DNA of 7,244 nt from Planctomycetota bacterium (GCA_024641365.1 JAHEDF010000190.1:1-7244), one strand, 5' to 3'; numbered from the stretch's first letter, positions 1 through 7,188 are shown. Numbers and translations are program-made. Notes: generated by a model from the letters alone, not told the origin.

Positions 1-2018
1 GTGCTGGTTTACCACACAGCGAATTTGATAAGCATTTTGGCAATAATGATTTTGACTCGACGTCTTTCCAGGGGGGCAACAGTAATGCAGCCATGTTTGA
101 TCAAATTAAAAAATATCGTGACAACAGCGCCGCAACTGGTGTGAAAGTAACCTCAGCGTGGGATGAGCCACAAAAAATTGAAAATAATATGTTAGATAGT
201 GTCGGTTATCCAGTTGGTCGCCGCGATAAAATGTGGCCGTGTTTAATGGCCGGTGGCGATGGTTTTTTATGGTACATTCAAGCCGATGGTGGTGGTCATG
301 GTTTTGATCAACGCATTGAAGATTTTACCATTATGCAGGCATCATTTAAGTGGAGTGGGTACATTCGCGATTTCTTATTACCGCTGCCATTGTTAGAGAT
401 GCAATCAAGTATGGATATTGTTACTTCGACGACCGGTCAGGATTATACGATATTTAAAGACGGTGAAGTGTATGCCATATTTAATGATCGTGCTGGTACT
501 GGCATGAGCATTAATTTATCAGGCAAGAGTGGTACTTTTTCAGTGCAATGGTTTGATCCACGCAATGGTGGTGCATTACAAAATGGAACGGTCACATCAA
601 TTGCTGGCGGCGGCACACGTAATCTGGGTAATGCGCCAAATAGCACTAATCAAGATTGGGCCGTATTGGTCAGTAAAACGGGAACCCCAACAAATACGCC
701 GCCCAGTGTTAGTCTTACGAGTCCGACAGCAAATGAACAATTTACCCCACCTGCTTCAATTCGCATTATCGCGAATGCTTCGGATGGCGATGGCACCATT
801 GCCAAAGTAGAATTTATTGCGAACGGTACTTTAATAACCACAGAAAATCTTGCGCCCTATGATTGGACATGGACCAATGTTCCCGTTGGTACCTATTCGA
901 TTGTTGCCAAGGCGTACGATGATGATGGTGCAACAACGACAAGTGCTCCTGTACAAGTGACCGTATCAGATACGCAGACGAGTTTTCTCCCAGGTTTGCA
1001 TGCTGAGTTTTTTGATTTCAACACGTCACTTGCTGTTATTCCTGATATGTCTGGATTAACGCCTGATGTCGTACGCACAGATGCACAAATTAATTATCCG
1101 AGTGTCTCTGGTGCTTGGACTGGACTGCCAGCATCCATGGGCGATACATTTTCTAGTCGCCATACGGGATTACTTAAAATTGATACGGCAGGTGCTTATA
1201 CTTTATTTATTAAATCGGATGACGGTTCGAAATTATACCTGAATGGAAGTGAAGTCATAAATAATGATGGAACGCATGGTATGAAAGAATTATCATATAC
1301 GGTCACGCTCGCAGCTGGATATTATCCGCTCGCAGTAGAATTTTTTGAAAATGGTGGTGGTGCCGGTTTAATTATGAGTTGGTCCGGCCCTTCATTTAGC
1401 AAACAAGTGGTACCGGCGAGTGCGCTATGGCATGAAGACTCATCCGGTACCGGATTGCCTGCGCCTTGGATATCAACCGATGTTGGCAATGTTGGCATAG
1501 CTGGCGACGCATCTGGCAATGGCAGTGATTTTACCATAGCCGGTGGTGGCGCTGATATTTGGGGTACGGCTGACGGATTTCAATTTGTTCATCGCCCATT
1601 AACCACAGACGGTGAATTAATTGCACGCGTTGATTCGATAGAAAACACCAATGCGTGGGCAAAAGCGGGCGTCATGGTCCGTGCTGATACCAGTGCAAAT
1701 AGCGCGCATGCAATGATGGTTATTACGCCTAGCAAAGGTGCATCATTTCAAAATCGCCTCGCAACCGGAGCTACATCTAATCACTCCACGACGGGTGGCA
1801 TTACGGCACCACGTTGGGTACGAATTGTTCGTATTGGTAATACGGTAAGCGGTTATATTTCCACCGATGGTTTATCGTGGACGCAAATTGGTTCGCAAGT
1901 CATGGTGCCGTTAGGTGCATCACCTCGCATTGGCTTGGTGGTGACATCGCATAATAATAGTGTGAGTTGTATCGCGGAATTTGCGGAGGTCGTGTTTATT
2001 CCCTATGTCGGAGGTTAA
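1..2018 (+). CDS. Partial secreted multidomain glycoside-hydrolase-like protein (3' part): collagen-binding-like, Ig-like, PA14 and concanavalin-like domains
   Basis: The reading frame is already open at the left edge (first whole codon at base 3), so this is the C-terminal 671 codons of a longer protein; the ATG at 93 lies inside a conserved domain and is not the true start. Numbering from the Met at 93: residues 1-100 resemble the end of a TIM-barrel glycoside hydrolase of the DUF5060/DUF4038 kind (WDEP at 23-26, LMAGGDGFLWY at 51-61, the latter typical of these proteins). About 103-194 is a putative collagen-binding domain (FKDGEVYAIF, GTFSVQWFDPRNGGAL). About 203-292 is a bacterial Ig-like domain (NTPPSVSLTSP, VAKAYDDDGA). 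About 297-446 is a PA14 domain (GLHAEFFD, IKSDDGSKLYLNG). About 455-636 is a concanavalin/DUF1349-like glucan-binding fold (WAKAGVMVRADTS). There is no C-terminal anchor; the protein ends IPYVGG. The inferred role is extracellular polysaccharide degradation or binding. The substrate cannot be told, and a signal peptide would lie outside the window. It converges on the next gene and is probably unrelated to the Cre genes. Confidence 0.85.
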   Translation, partial: AGLPHSEFDKHFGNNDFDSTSFQGGNSNAAMFDQIKKYRDNSAATGVKVTSAWDEPQKIENNMLDSVGYPVGRRDKMWPCLMAGGDGFLWYIQADGGGHGFDQRIEDFTIMQASFKWSGYIRDFLLPLPLLEMQSSMDIVTSTTGQDYTIFKDGEVYAIFNDRAGTGMSINLSGKSGTFSVQWFDPRNGGALQNGTVTSIAGGGTRNLGNAPNSTNQDWAVLVSKTGTPTNTPPSVSLTSPTANEQFTPPASIRIIANASDGDGTIAKVEFIANGTLITTENLAPYDWTWTNVPVGTYSIVAKAYDDDGATTTSAPVQVTVSDTQTSFLPGLHAEFFDFNTSLAVIPDMSGLTPDVVRTDAQINYPSVSGAWTGLPASMGDTFSSRHTGLLKIDTAGAYTLFIKSDDGSKLYLNGSEVINNDGTHGMKELSYTVTLAAGYYPLAVEFFENGGGAGLIMSWSGPSFSKQVVPASALWHEDSSGTGLPAPWISTDVGNVGIAGDASGNGSDFTIAGGGADIWGTADGFQFVHRPLTTDGELIARVDSIENTNAWAKAGVMVRADTSANSAHAMMVITPSKGASFQNRLATGATSNHSTTGGITAPRWVRIVRIGNTVSGYISTDGLSWTQIGSQVMVPLGASPRIGLVVTSHNNSVSCIAEFAEVVFIPYVGG

Positions 2019-2036
2019 TAATTGTTAGGTAAAAAT

Positions 2037-2090
2037 GAATTGCACACAATTCCATGCTCTTCGTCGTATGACGAGGAGCATGTTTATTTA
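2037..2090. terminator. Tandem-hairpin, probably bidirectional intrinsic terminator
   Basis: The 65-base gap between two convergent genes holds two adjacent hairpins. The larger has a 13-base-pair stem (2053-2065 with 2070-2082, one G-U pair on the plus strand) around a GTAT loop, followed on the plus strand by TTTATTTA, which suits ending the polysaccharide-enzyme gene. Its right arm begins one base after the TAA stop (2086-2084) of the minus-strand membrane-protein gene. The smaller is GAATTG (2037-2042) and CAATTC (2047-2052) around CACA. Read on the minus strand it is followed by ATTTTT, so it could end the opposite transcript. The small stem is AT-rich and weak by itself. Confidence 0.7.
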
Positions 2091-3553
2091 CGTGCTTCAA
2101 TGATGAGCCATGCTGGCAATCTGGCAACTTCTGCGCGCACCCACGTCCACGAACGCAAATCATACAACATGATTTGTGATTTTTGTTGGCGAACACTTGC
2201 CATGTTTGCAGCTCGCTTTGCCACATCCGGATCGTTGCTGTGCTGTGCTAACCATAGCAAGGCAGGCGCAACTTCTTCGGCAAATGTATCAAGGTATTCT
2301 AAATCAATAGCCACGCCTGCTCCGCCGACTTCTTTGCAGTGATGAACATTATGCCATGCAACGACACTCCCCACGTTGAGCCAACAACATACTAAGAGAA
2401 CACCAGCGACGGCGACAGCATTTGCATCAATGAGCCAACGGTTGTTTTGTTCTCTCGCGATACGTACGCCAATTAACAGTAATCCGATAGCAACTAAACC
2501 CATCCAGATTGCTGCGCTTAAACGCCATTCGCTTAATCCATAGGCATCAATATATAACCACAGTCGCCAAGCAGCGGCTATAGTTAACACTACGTTTTGT
2601 CCTAGCCAAATAAAAACTAAACGACGCGCTAAAAGAGATTTTTGCGCAGCGCCGTGAGGTCGAAAAGCGATTAAAACTAAAGCGGCTGACAATAAAGCCG
2701 CAATTAATAATGGATAAGCGCCACGATGCGCATAAGTCGCATAGGTCATGCCATCAGGCAATTGTAAGCCACCGACTAAATAACTGAGATCTAAAATGAG
2801 TTGCAGAGCAAATACCGCATTGACCACAAATAGGCTCCGCAAAATAAGTGAATTGCGATTTGTTTCCTGACTCGGTATTGCCCGGCGTACAGCCGGTAAA
2901 CGAGGGGCATGTACGCGTAATATGTACCACGATAAAGCGCCTATGCCCCACCACAAAATAATTTGAAAAGGAGTTGGTAGCCATTTTTCGGGATTTAACC
3001 ATGAGGAAAGCCACGTGCCGAGTTGTGAAAACCAATTACCAATAATTGGATTAGCGACGGCAAAGATGATAAGAAAAATAACTCCGAGTAATAACGGTAT
3101 AGTCCACACCAACAACTGGCCACCCGGTATGCGAGCATTATGGACTAAACGCCACGATTTGAGAAAGCGACGGTCTTTATGTAATTGAGCAAATAAAATA
3201 CCAGGCAAGTGAATTAAGGCTTTTAGCCATTGGACGGTATCGTGATATCGTGCACCGCGCGCCCACCACGTGCAAATAATAATAAGCGTGAACCCGAGTA
3301 GTGGAGCTAATACCCCAACACTATAACAACTCGCCGCACTAATAGGAATAATCAAACTCAAGAGGAATAAACCAATTTTATCGCGTACAATATGGGGATG
3401 GCGTGCATAGACCAAAACCGCCGCACCAATAAGCGACAGCCCAATTATCCATCCTGGTGTACTGTCATAAAATAATCGATCAGCCGCAATAATAGCGATA
3501 AGAGAGATGATCCCGAAGAACGGTAAGGAACGAAAAAATGATGTAGTAAGCAT
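2084..3553 (-). CDS. Polytopic inner-membrane protein of the DUF4173/DUF4153 type; putative Cre-regulated gene
   Basis: This encodes 489 residues with about 11 hydrophobic segments (roughly 10-29, 33-50, 60-78, 79-96, 147-167, 195-213, 239-260, 278-297, 311-335, 345-365, 376-400) and a C-terminal soluble tail of about 90 residues. Recognisable family features are PDGMTYATYAHRGAYPLL (266-283), a conserved-looking WRLWLYIDAYGLSEWRLSAA stretch (329-348), and after the last membrane span WHNVHHC followed by IDLEYLDTF (400-424). These fit the uncharacterised DUF4173/DUF4153 membrane proteins; which of the two models scores better needs a profile search. No enzymatic motif is visible and the function is unknown. 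The start at 3553 is supported by a strong GAGGAGG ribosome site six bases upstream (3560-3566). Its promoter region carries TTCAC-like repeats matching the CreB-binding pattern, so it may be an envelope protein controlled by the nearby CreBC system. It is not homologous to E. coli CreD as far as can be judged by eye. Confidence 0.85.
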   Translation of the reverse strand: MLTTSFFRSLPFFGIISLIAIIAADRLFYDSTPGWIIGLSLIGAAVLVYARHPHIVRDKIGLFLLSLIIPISAASCYSVGVLAPLLGFTLIIICTWWARGARYHDTVQWLKALIHLPGILFAQLHKDRRFLKSWRLVHNARIPGGQLLVWTIPLLLGVIFLIIFAVANPIIGNWFSQLGTWLSSWLNPEKWLPTPFQIILWWGIGALSWYILRVHAPRLPAVRRAIPSQETNRNSLILRSLFVVNAVFALQLILDLSYLVGGLQLPDGMTYATYAHRGAYPLLIAALLSAALVLIAFRPHGAAQKSLLARRLVFIWLGQNVVLTIAAAWRLWLYIDAYGLSEWRLSAAIWMGLVAIGLLLIGVRIAREQNNRWLIDANAVAVAGVLLVCCWLNVGSVVAWHNVHHCKEVGGAGVAIDLEYLDTFAEEVAPALLWLAQHSNDPDVAKRAANMASVRQQKSQIMLYDLRSWTWVRAEVARLPAWLIIEARK

Positions 3554-3593
3554 GACAGGCCTCCTCGGTTGTCATGCATGATATTGCGGCGGG

Positions 3594-3606
3594 TGTGCTC
3601 ATTATG
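3594..3606 (-). promoter_or_regulatory. Candidate -10 element for the membrane-protein gene
   Basis: On the minus strand CATAAT (3606-3601) matches TATAAT at five of six positions and would put the transcript start near 3594, giving a leader of about 40 bases. The hexamer 17 bases upstream, CACAAA, is a poor -35 box. The third half-site of the putative CreB ladder ends 8 bases upstream of CATAAT, the arrangement expected of a promoter whose activator replaces the -35 contact, as in PhoB-type promoters. The fourth half-site overlaps the -10 box, so it may be fortuitous or repressive. Confidence 0.4.
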
Positions 3607-3641
3607 AACTCGCGGTGACATCTTTGTGAGCTGACGGTGAA
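3604..3641 (-). promoter_or_regulatory. Putative CreB-binding ladder (cre-tag-like, four half-sites at 11-base period)
   Basis: On the minus strand four half-sites follow one another with exactly six bases between each: TTCAC (3641-3637), CTCAC (3630-3626), GTCAC (3619-3615) and TTCAT (3608-3604). The known E. coli cre tag, also called blr tag in Aeromonas, is TTCAC, six bases, TTCAC. The half-sites match it at 5, 4, 4 and 4 of 5 positions. The ladder ends 50 bases before the ATG of the membrane-protein gene and reads in the same direction. The 11-base periodicity is what the OmpR/PhoB class of regulators, to which CreB belongs, binds as tandem dimers. Binding by the CreB of this window is inferred. 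Confidence 0.6.
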
Positions 3642-3702
3642 GTACTAATTCATAGTATTTATTAGGGGTTGGTCCAAGAATCACTTTCTTTGTAAACGAT
3701 AG

Positions 3703-3732
3703 TTGACATGTGTAATCAAATGATAACATAAG
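3703..3732 (+). promoter_or_regulatory. Candidate sigma-70 promoter for the lipoprotein gene
   Basis: A perfect -35 hexamer TTGACA lies at 3703-3708. The best -10 candidate is CATAAG at 3727-3732, 18 bases downstream, matching TATAAT at four positions. Transcription would start near 3739, leaving a leader of only about a dozen bases that contains the AAGGA ribosome site (3741-3745). The -10 is mediocre, so the exact start is uncertain. The promoter points away from the membrane-protein gene and is about 60 bases from the cre-like ladder. Confidence 0.45.
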
Positions 3733-3751
3733 GGGAGATAAAGGAAATGTT

Positions 3752-4777
3752 ATGACAAATATCATTAAATTAATTTTTATAATATTTTCGGTGTTCTATT
3801 TACAAGGCTGTAATACATTTACGCGTGATTTATGGGAGCCCGATCATCCGAATGGAGTCGAATATTGCACGGTTCCCATTTCATTTGTAGATATAAAAAG
3901 CCTTGAAGGGATGTCTACCTTATGTGTTACATCTAATGAAAGTTATAAAATAAAATATCGCTATGATGGTAATTACCTTATTCCTAAAACAATCAAAAAA
4001 AATGAGCCATTAGTATTCAAAATCAATAATGAAAACATTAACGGGGCCTTAAAATCGGCAGCTATTATCCCTGGATTGCAAATAAGTTCTATAAATATTA
4101 ATTTAGACTGTGAAAGAGAGCCGTTTACGGCCAATTTTAAGGCTAATATTCAAACTGAATTTAATAACATTATGTCCAGGTGTGAAAATGAAGGCCCATT
4201 AGGAGATTTCTCTACTTGTGACAATGAAAAGCTGGCTTCGCTAATAAAAATTGGTTTAAGAAGTTTATTTTCATCTACTAATTACAAACACTATAAGCCT
4301 GTCGGATGGGTTGATCCTGACGGCAATCTTAAATACAACTTTAAAGATCTAGGCAATGCTTTTGTTGATTGGCCTCAAAGCGAAGCTCTCAACAGAATAG
4401 ATAAGATAGCTATTATTGTCACAGCTGTCAGCAATGAAAACAAGTCATTGAGATGGAATGTCTCATTGAATGTTTTGGTAAAAATAGGATATTTAATTTC
4501 ACTTAGAAATGATAAATGGATTTATATCGGAGATGATAATTCCGCATTTTCGAATGATATTTTCACGACCGCATTAAGTTCAAATTATAAGATGAATCTA
4601 TCAATGAATATTTTAAAACAGGTTCCGAGATATGACTTTTGGCATTTGGTTGGGCGTATATCTTTAACGCCCTTTGCTGTTACTGGCGATGCCGTGGCCA
4701 TTTCTGCGGCTGTAGTTACTTCGCCCGTTTGGTTGCCATTCGCATTGTATTTTGCGAACAATTGGACGCTAGGATAG
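3752..4777 (+). CDS. Hypothetical lipoprotein, AT-rich, family not recognised
   Basis: This 341-residue protein begins with a lipoprotein signal: a short charged start (MTNIIK), a hydrophobic stretch (7-17) and the lipobox LQGC with the lipidated cysteine at residue 20. The next residue is Asn rather than Asp, which by the E. coli rule favours transport to the outer membrane. Five further cysteines (39, 58, 120, 144, 156) could form disulfides in the periplasm. Near the C-terminus is a hydrophobic stretch, about 305-335, starting LTPFAVTGDAVAISAA, of the kind seen at the end of various small Gram-negative lipoproteins; whether it spans a membrane is unclear. No catalytic motif is visible. The start is set by AAGGA (3741-3745) six bases ahead of the ATG. 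Hand counts of three 60-base lines inside the gene (from 4021, 4141, 4501) give 38, 33 and 28 percent GC, against 53, 42 and 55 percent in lines of the neighbours (from 2401, 5461, 5701). It lies opposite in direction to creBC and the membrane-protein gene. Recent transfer is likely. Confidence 0.8.
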   Translation: MTNIIKLIFIIFSVFYLQGCNTFTRDLWEPDHPNGVEYCTVPISFVDIKSLEGMSTLCVTSNESYKIKYRYDGNYLIPKTIKKNEPLVFKINNENINGALKSAAIIPGLQISSININLDCEREPFTANFKANIQTEFNNIMSRCENEGPLGDFSTCDNEKLASLIKIGLRSLFSSTNYKHYKPVGWVDPDGNLKYNFKDLGNAFVDWPQSEALNRIDKIAIIVTAVSNENKSLRWNVSLNVLVKIGYLISLRNDKWIYIGDDNSAFSNDIFTTALSSNYKMNLSMNILKQVPRYDFWHLVGRISLTPFAVTGDAVAISAAVVTSPVWLPFALYFANNWTLG

Positions 4778-4784
4778 CTTTTTT
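4768..4784 (+). terminator. Weak candidate terminator at the end of the lipoprotein gene
   Basis: GCTA (4768-4771) and TAGC (4775-4778) can pair around a GGA loop and are followed directly by six Ts (4779-4784); the stop codon TAG is part of the second arm. A stem of four pairs is short for an intrinsic terminator. An alternative pairing, TAGGAT (4770-4775) with ATCCTA (4786-4791), encloses the T run in its loop and would compete with it. Confidence 0.3.
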
Positions 4785-4981
4785 CATCCTAAGGCATCTA
4801 ATGGAATGGAGGAAGAATTCCAACTGGGTATAAGTTTACTCTAGGATTATATTCCCGAATGAATAATTTTTAAATACAGAACGTAAGGAGTTAATTAAAT
4901 ATTTATTATTTTCAGTAGTTTAAGTACAGCACAAGTTCAAATGCATTATTAGAGTAAAATAGGAAAATAAAGCTCGATATC
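4778..4981. other. Convergent intergenic gap without a visible gene
   Basis: This 204-base AT-rich stretch separates the lipoprotein gene from the end of creC. Neither strand has a convincing coding frame. The only structure seen is a 6-base inverted repeat TGGAAT/ATTCCA (4802-4807 and 4817-4822) with a 9-base spacer. No clear intrinsic terminator for creC was found on the minus strand. Confidence 0.5.
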
Positions 4982-6472
4982 TTATACCTGTCCTGCATCA
5001 ATATAAATCCCCGGTAATCGTAAAACCGCCTCAGTTCCACCTTCCGCATGACTATGAATTGTAATCGAGCCACCGTGCAGGTCGGCGACTTCTTTAACAA
5101 ATGCTAAACCAAGTCCAGTCCCTTTGCGCCCGCTTTGTGGTCGCGGTAGCGAATAAAATCGTTCAAATAATCGTGCTTGTGCCCACTCTGGAATCCCGGG
5201 GCCGTGATCACGCATGTGAATAGAAACCATGCCATTTTCTCCACTCGCATTTATAATAATGGAAGAATTACGTGGCGAAAATTCAATGGCATTACTGAGT
5301 AGATTGGCAATTGCTTGCCGTACTAAAAAATGTTCGCCACGGATAGTCAGTCCTTTTTCAATGTGCGTTTTTATGTTGAGCTGAGCGAGCGTACAGTGCG
5401 GCATAAATTCATCGATGATGTCATCAATTAATTCCTGCAGGGGGATGTCAGCGGTTTGTACGGTACGATCGCGCCCTTCTAATTCAGCTAATTGTAAGAG
5501 CCTATCAACTATTTCTTGTAGTCGTGCTCCTTCGGATTGAATATTGGCTAAAAACCGTTGACGCATGTCTGCTGGTGGATCTTCAGATAAAATCTCTGCC
5601 GCACCGCGTATACCAGCGAGCGGGCTTTTTAATTCATGGGTTAAATGCTGAACATATGTTTCAACGTAAGCGCGACCATCGAGACTCGCTTGTAATCCTG
5701 TAATGGCTTCTGCGAGACGCCCAACTTCACCTCCACCTAATTTGGGAATTGCTGGGCGGCCACCAGCTTTGACGGTTTCAGCCCACGTTACTAAACGTGC
5801 CAGTGGTCGCGTTATCCACAGGGTTGCTGCTAATGCGATTAAGCAGGATACTAAAATTGCTGCGCCAAGTGCACGCAAAATATTGTATTGAGCGACGTGC
5901 ATAAAATAGGCTAAACTGGTTACTGCCTTAGATACACTGACTACGCCTATTAATTGTTTATCGACCATAATGGGAGCGGCTACGTGCAGCACAGCCGTAC
6001 TCGGATCGCTTTTAATCGCGCGCGTAGCCCGAGCTCCGTAGGTGCCTTGCAAAGTACGATGAATATCTCTCCATTGTGAATAATTTTTCCCCACATTGTC
6101 TGGATCGGAGGAATCAAACAGGACAATACCATCCTTATCGGTGACTAAAACGAATGACGCTAAATCCTGTTTTATTAAGTCATAAATCTGCGCAGTAAAA
6201 TGTGTGTTTTGTGCCAAGGTGATAGATTTAGAAAAAGAGGTTATAGACAATGTCGGCTGGTATGATTGTGATTGAGCCTCGGTAGCTATAACAGCGGCTA
6301 ATAATACCGACATATCAATTAATGATTCTTCCATCGCCTCTTGGTAATTACGATGTAATTGTCCTGCGACTAAAGAAGACAGCCACCAACCAGTAATACC
6401 CATGGCTAAAATGGCGACTAAGACTAATCGCCAGCGTAAATTTGAAAAAGCAGACCACCATGGCGTGGTCAT
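4982..6472 (-). CDS. creC: CreC-type membrane sensor histidine kinase
   Basis: This 496-residue kinase closely resembles CreC throughout. Membrane span 1 is about 13-34 and span 2 about 199-221, enclosing a periplasmic sensor domain whose C-terminal half is PDC-like and carries CreC-type stretches (VLFDSSDPDNVGKNYSQW near 117-134; LQGTYGARAT near 141-150; VLHVAAPIM near 161-169). A HAMP-like linker follows (about 222-275). The H-box is LTHELKSPLAGIRGAAEIL, with the phospho-accepting His at 279. The ATPase domain has an N-box (NLLSNAIEFSP, 390-400), G1 box (DHGPGIP, 422-428), F box (FERFYSLPR, 436-444) and G2 box (KGTGLGLAF, 450-458). All catalytic motifs are intact. Length is slightly above the roughly 474 residues of E. 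coli CreC. Its ATG overlaps the creB stop by four bases (ATGA, 6472-6469), so the two are translationally coupled. It should autophosphorylate on His279 and pass phosphate to CreB; CreBC responds to carbon and envelope or beta-lactam stress in different species, and the signal here is unknown. Confidence 0.92.
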   Translation of the reverse strand: MTTPWWSAFSNLRWRLVLVAILAMGITGWWLSSLVAGQLHRNYQEAMEESLIDMSVLLAAVIATEAQSQSYQPTLSITSFSKSITLAQNTHFTAQIYDLIKQDLASFVLVTDKDGIVLFDSSDPDNVGKNYSQWRDIHRTLQGTYGARATRAIKSDPSTAVLHVAAPIMVDKQLIGVVSVSKAVTSLAYFMHVAQYNILRALGAAILVSCLIALAATLWITRPLARLVTWAETVKAGGRPAIPKLGGGEVGRLAEAITGLQASLDGRAYVETYVQHLTHELKSPLAGIRGAAEILSEDPPADMRQRFLANIQSEGARLQEIVDRLLQLAELEGRDRTVQTADIPLQELIDDIIDEFMPHCTLAQLNIKTHIEKGLTIRGEHFLVRQAIANLLSNAIEFSPRNSSIIINASGENGMVSIHMRDHGPGIPEWAQARLFERFYSLPRPQSGRKGTGLGLAFVKEVADLHGGSITIHSHAEGGTEAVLRLPGIYIDAGQV

Positions 6473-7152
6473 AATGTTTCATCCCAGGCATAGCCTTCAC
6501 CACGCATCGTTCGAATTGGATTACTATCAGGATAAGCGGCGTGTAATTTTGCCCGTAAAGTTTTTATATGTGTATCAACGGTACGATCGAATGACCCATC
6601 TGGCTTTTCCCATACTAAATCTAATAAACGCGTGCGAGGGAAAATCATTCCAGGACGTTCAGCGAGCACGGTGAGTAAACGATATTCATAACGAGTTAAA
6701 TCAAGCGTTACACCATGCCAGGTCGCTTGTTTTTTATCATCATTCACAATTAAATGTGAATTGAGCGAAGACGAAGAAGTGCTTCCAGTTTTTCTGTCAT
6801 TTGTGCGCCTTAAAACGGCACGTACTCGGGCGCTTAATTCACGCGGGCTAAACGGTTTAACCACGTAATCATCGGCCCCTATTTCAAGGCCAACAACACG
6901 ATCAATTTCACTCGCGCGCGAGGTTAAAAAAATAACCGGAACGGAAGATGTCGCTCGTACGTCGCGACAAAAATCAAATCCACTGCCATCAGGTAAACTG
7001 ACATCGAGTACTAATAAATCAGCAGTGGTAAATAATTCTCGTGCGGCTTGCAAGGTGGTTGCACGAACAACGGTTAATCCTTCCGTTGCTAAGGCGTAAT
7101 CAATTGCATCAGCGATGGTTGGTTCATCTTCAATGACCAGAATGCGAGACAT
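6469..7152 (-). CDS. creB: CreB-type response regulator, OmpR/PhoB family
   Basis: This 227-residue regulator has a receiver domain (about 1-118) and a winged-helix DNA-binding domain (about 130-226). The receiver has the acidic cluster ED at 8-9, phospho-accepting Asp50 (LLVLDVSLPDGSGF), Thr77 and Lys99 (DDYVVKPFSPRE). The effector domain has LTRYEYRLL (152-160) and the recognition-helix region DRTVDTHIKTLRAKL (189-203), followed by the wing MRGEGYAW. This fits CreB better than generic OmpR-family members: GLEIGADDYVVKPFSPRE and RTVDTHIKTLRAKL are nearly the E. coli CreB wording. It is expected to bind TTCAC direct repeats, and a matching ladder exists at 3604-3641. It is first in the two-gene creB-creC operon. 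The start MSRILVIEDE is the standard one for the family, but there is no good Shine-Dalgarno sequence before it. Upstream creA, present in E. coli, is not visible within the window. Confidence 0.93.
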   Translation of the reverse strand: MSRILVIEDEPTIADAIDYALATEGLTVVRATTLQAARELFTTADLLVLDVSLPDGSGFDFCRDVRATSSVPVIFLTSRASEIDRVVGLEIGADDYVVKPFSPRELSARVRAVLRRTNDRKTGSTSSSSLNSHLIVNDDKKQATWHGVTLDLTRYEYRLLTVLAERPGMIFPRTRLLDLVWEKPDGSFDRTVDTHIKTLRAKLHAAYPDSNPIRTMRGEGYAWDETL

Positions 7153-7162
7153 GTTGCTAATT

Positions 7163-7188
7163 CTGGTGGCAATTTGTTCCGCTACCAG
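7163..7188 (-). promoter_or_regulatory. Imperfect inverted repeat in the creB leader
   Basis: Two 8-base arms, at 7181-7188 and 7163-7170, are complementary at seven of eight positions (on the minus strand CTGGTAGC and GCCACCAG) with a 10-base spacer. The right edge lies 10 bases before the creB ATG, in the place a ribosome would cover. It could be an operator, an RNA hairpin limiting creB translation, or the remains of a terminator of an upstream gene. There is no T run after it on either strand, so a terminator is least likely. Confidence 0.3.

Noticed and set aside
2022..2342. Plus-strand open frame of 106 codons just after the polysaccharide-enzyme gene
   Set aside because: It lies almost entirely opposite the conserved C-terminal coding part of the membrane-protein gene, crosses the terminator hairpins, and its product has no recognisable pattern.
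3747..3755. Minimal upstream frame ATG TTA TGA whose stop overlaps the lipoprotein start
   Set aside because: The AAGGA ribosome site is only one base from that ATG, too close for use, and the arrangement is readily explained by chance.
3445..3765. Minus-strand open frame of 106 codons spanning the divergent promoter region
   Set aside because: It covers the promoter elements, overlaps the start of the membrane-protein gene in another frame and that of the lipoprotein gene on the other strand, and has no ribosome site or family resemblance.
4912..5100. Minus-strand open frame of 62 codons over the creC end
   Set aside because: It overlaps the conserved creC ATPase C-terminus in another frame and runs into AT-rich intergenic DNA.
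6402..6674. Plus-strand open frame of 90 codons opposite the creB/creC junction
   Set aside because: It is antisense to strongly conserved creB and creC coding sequence, so it is a shadow.
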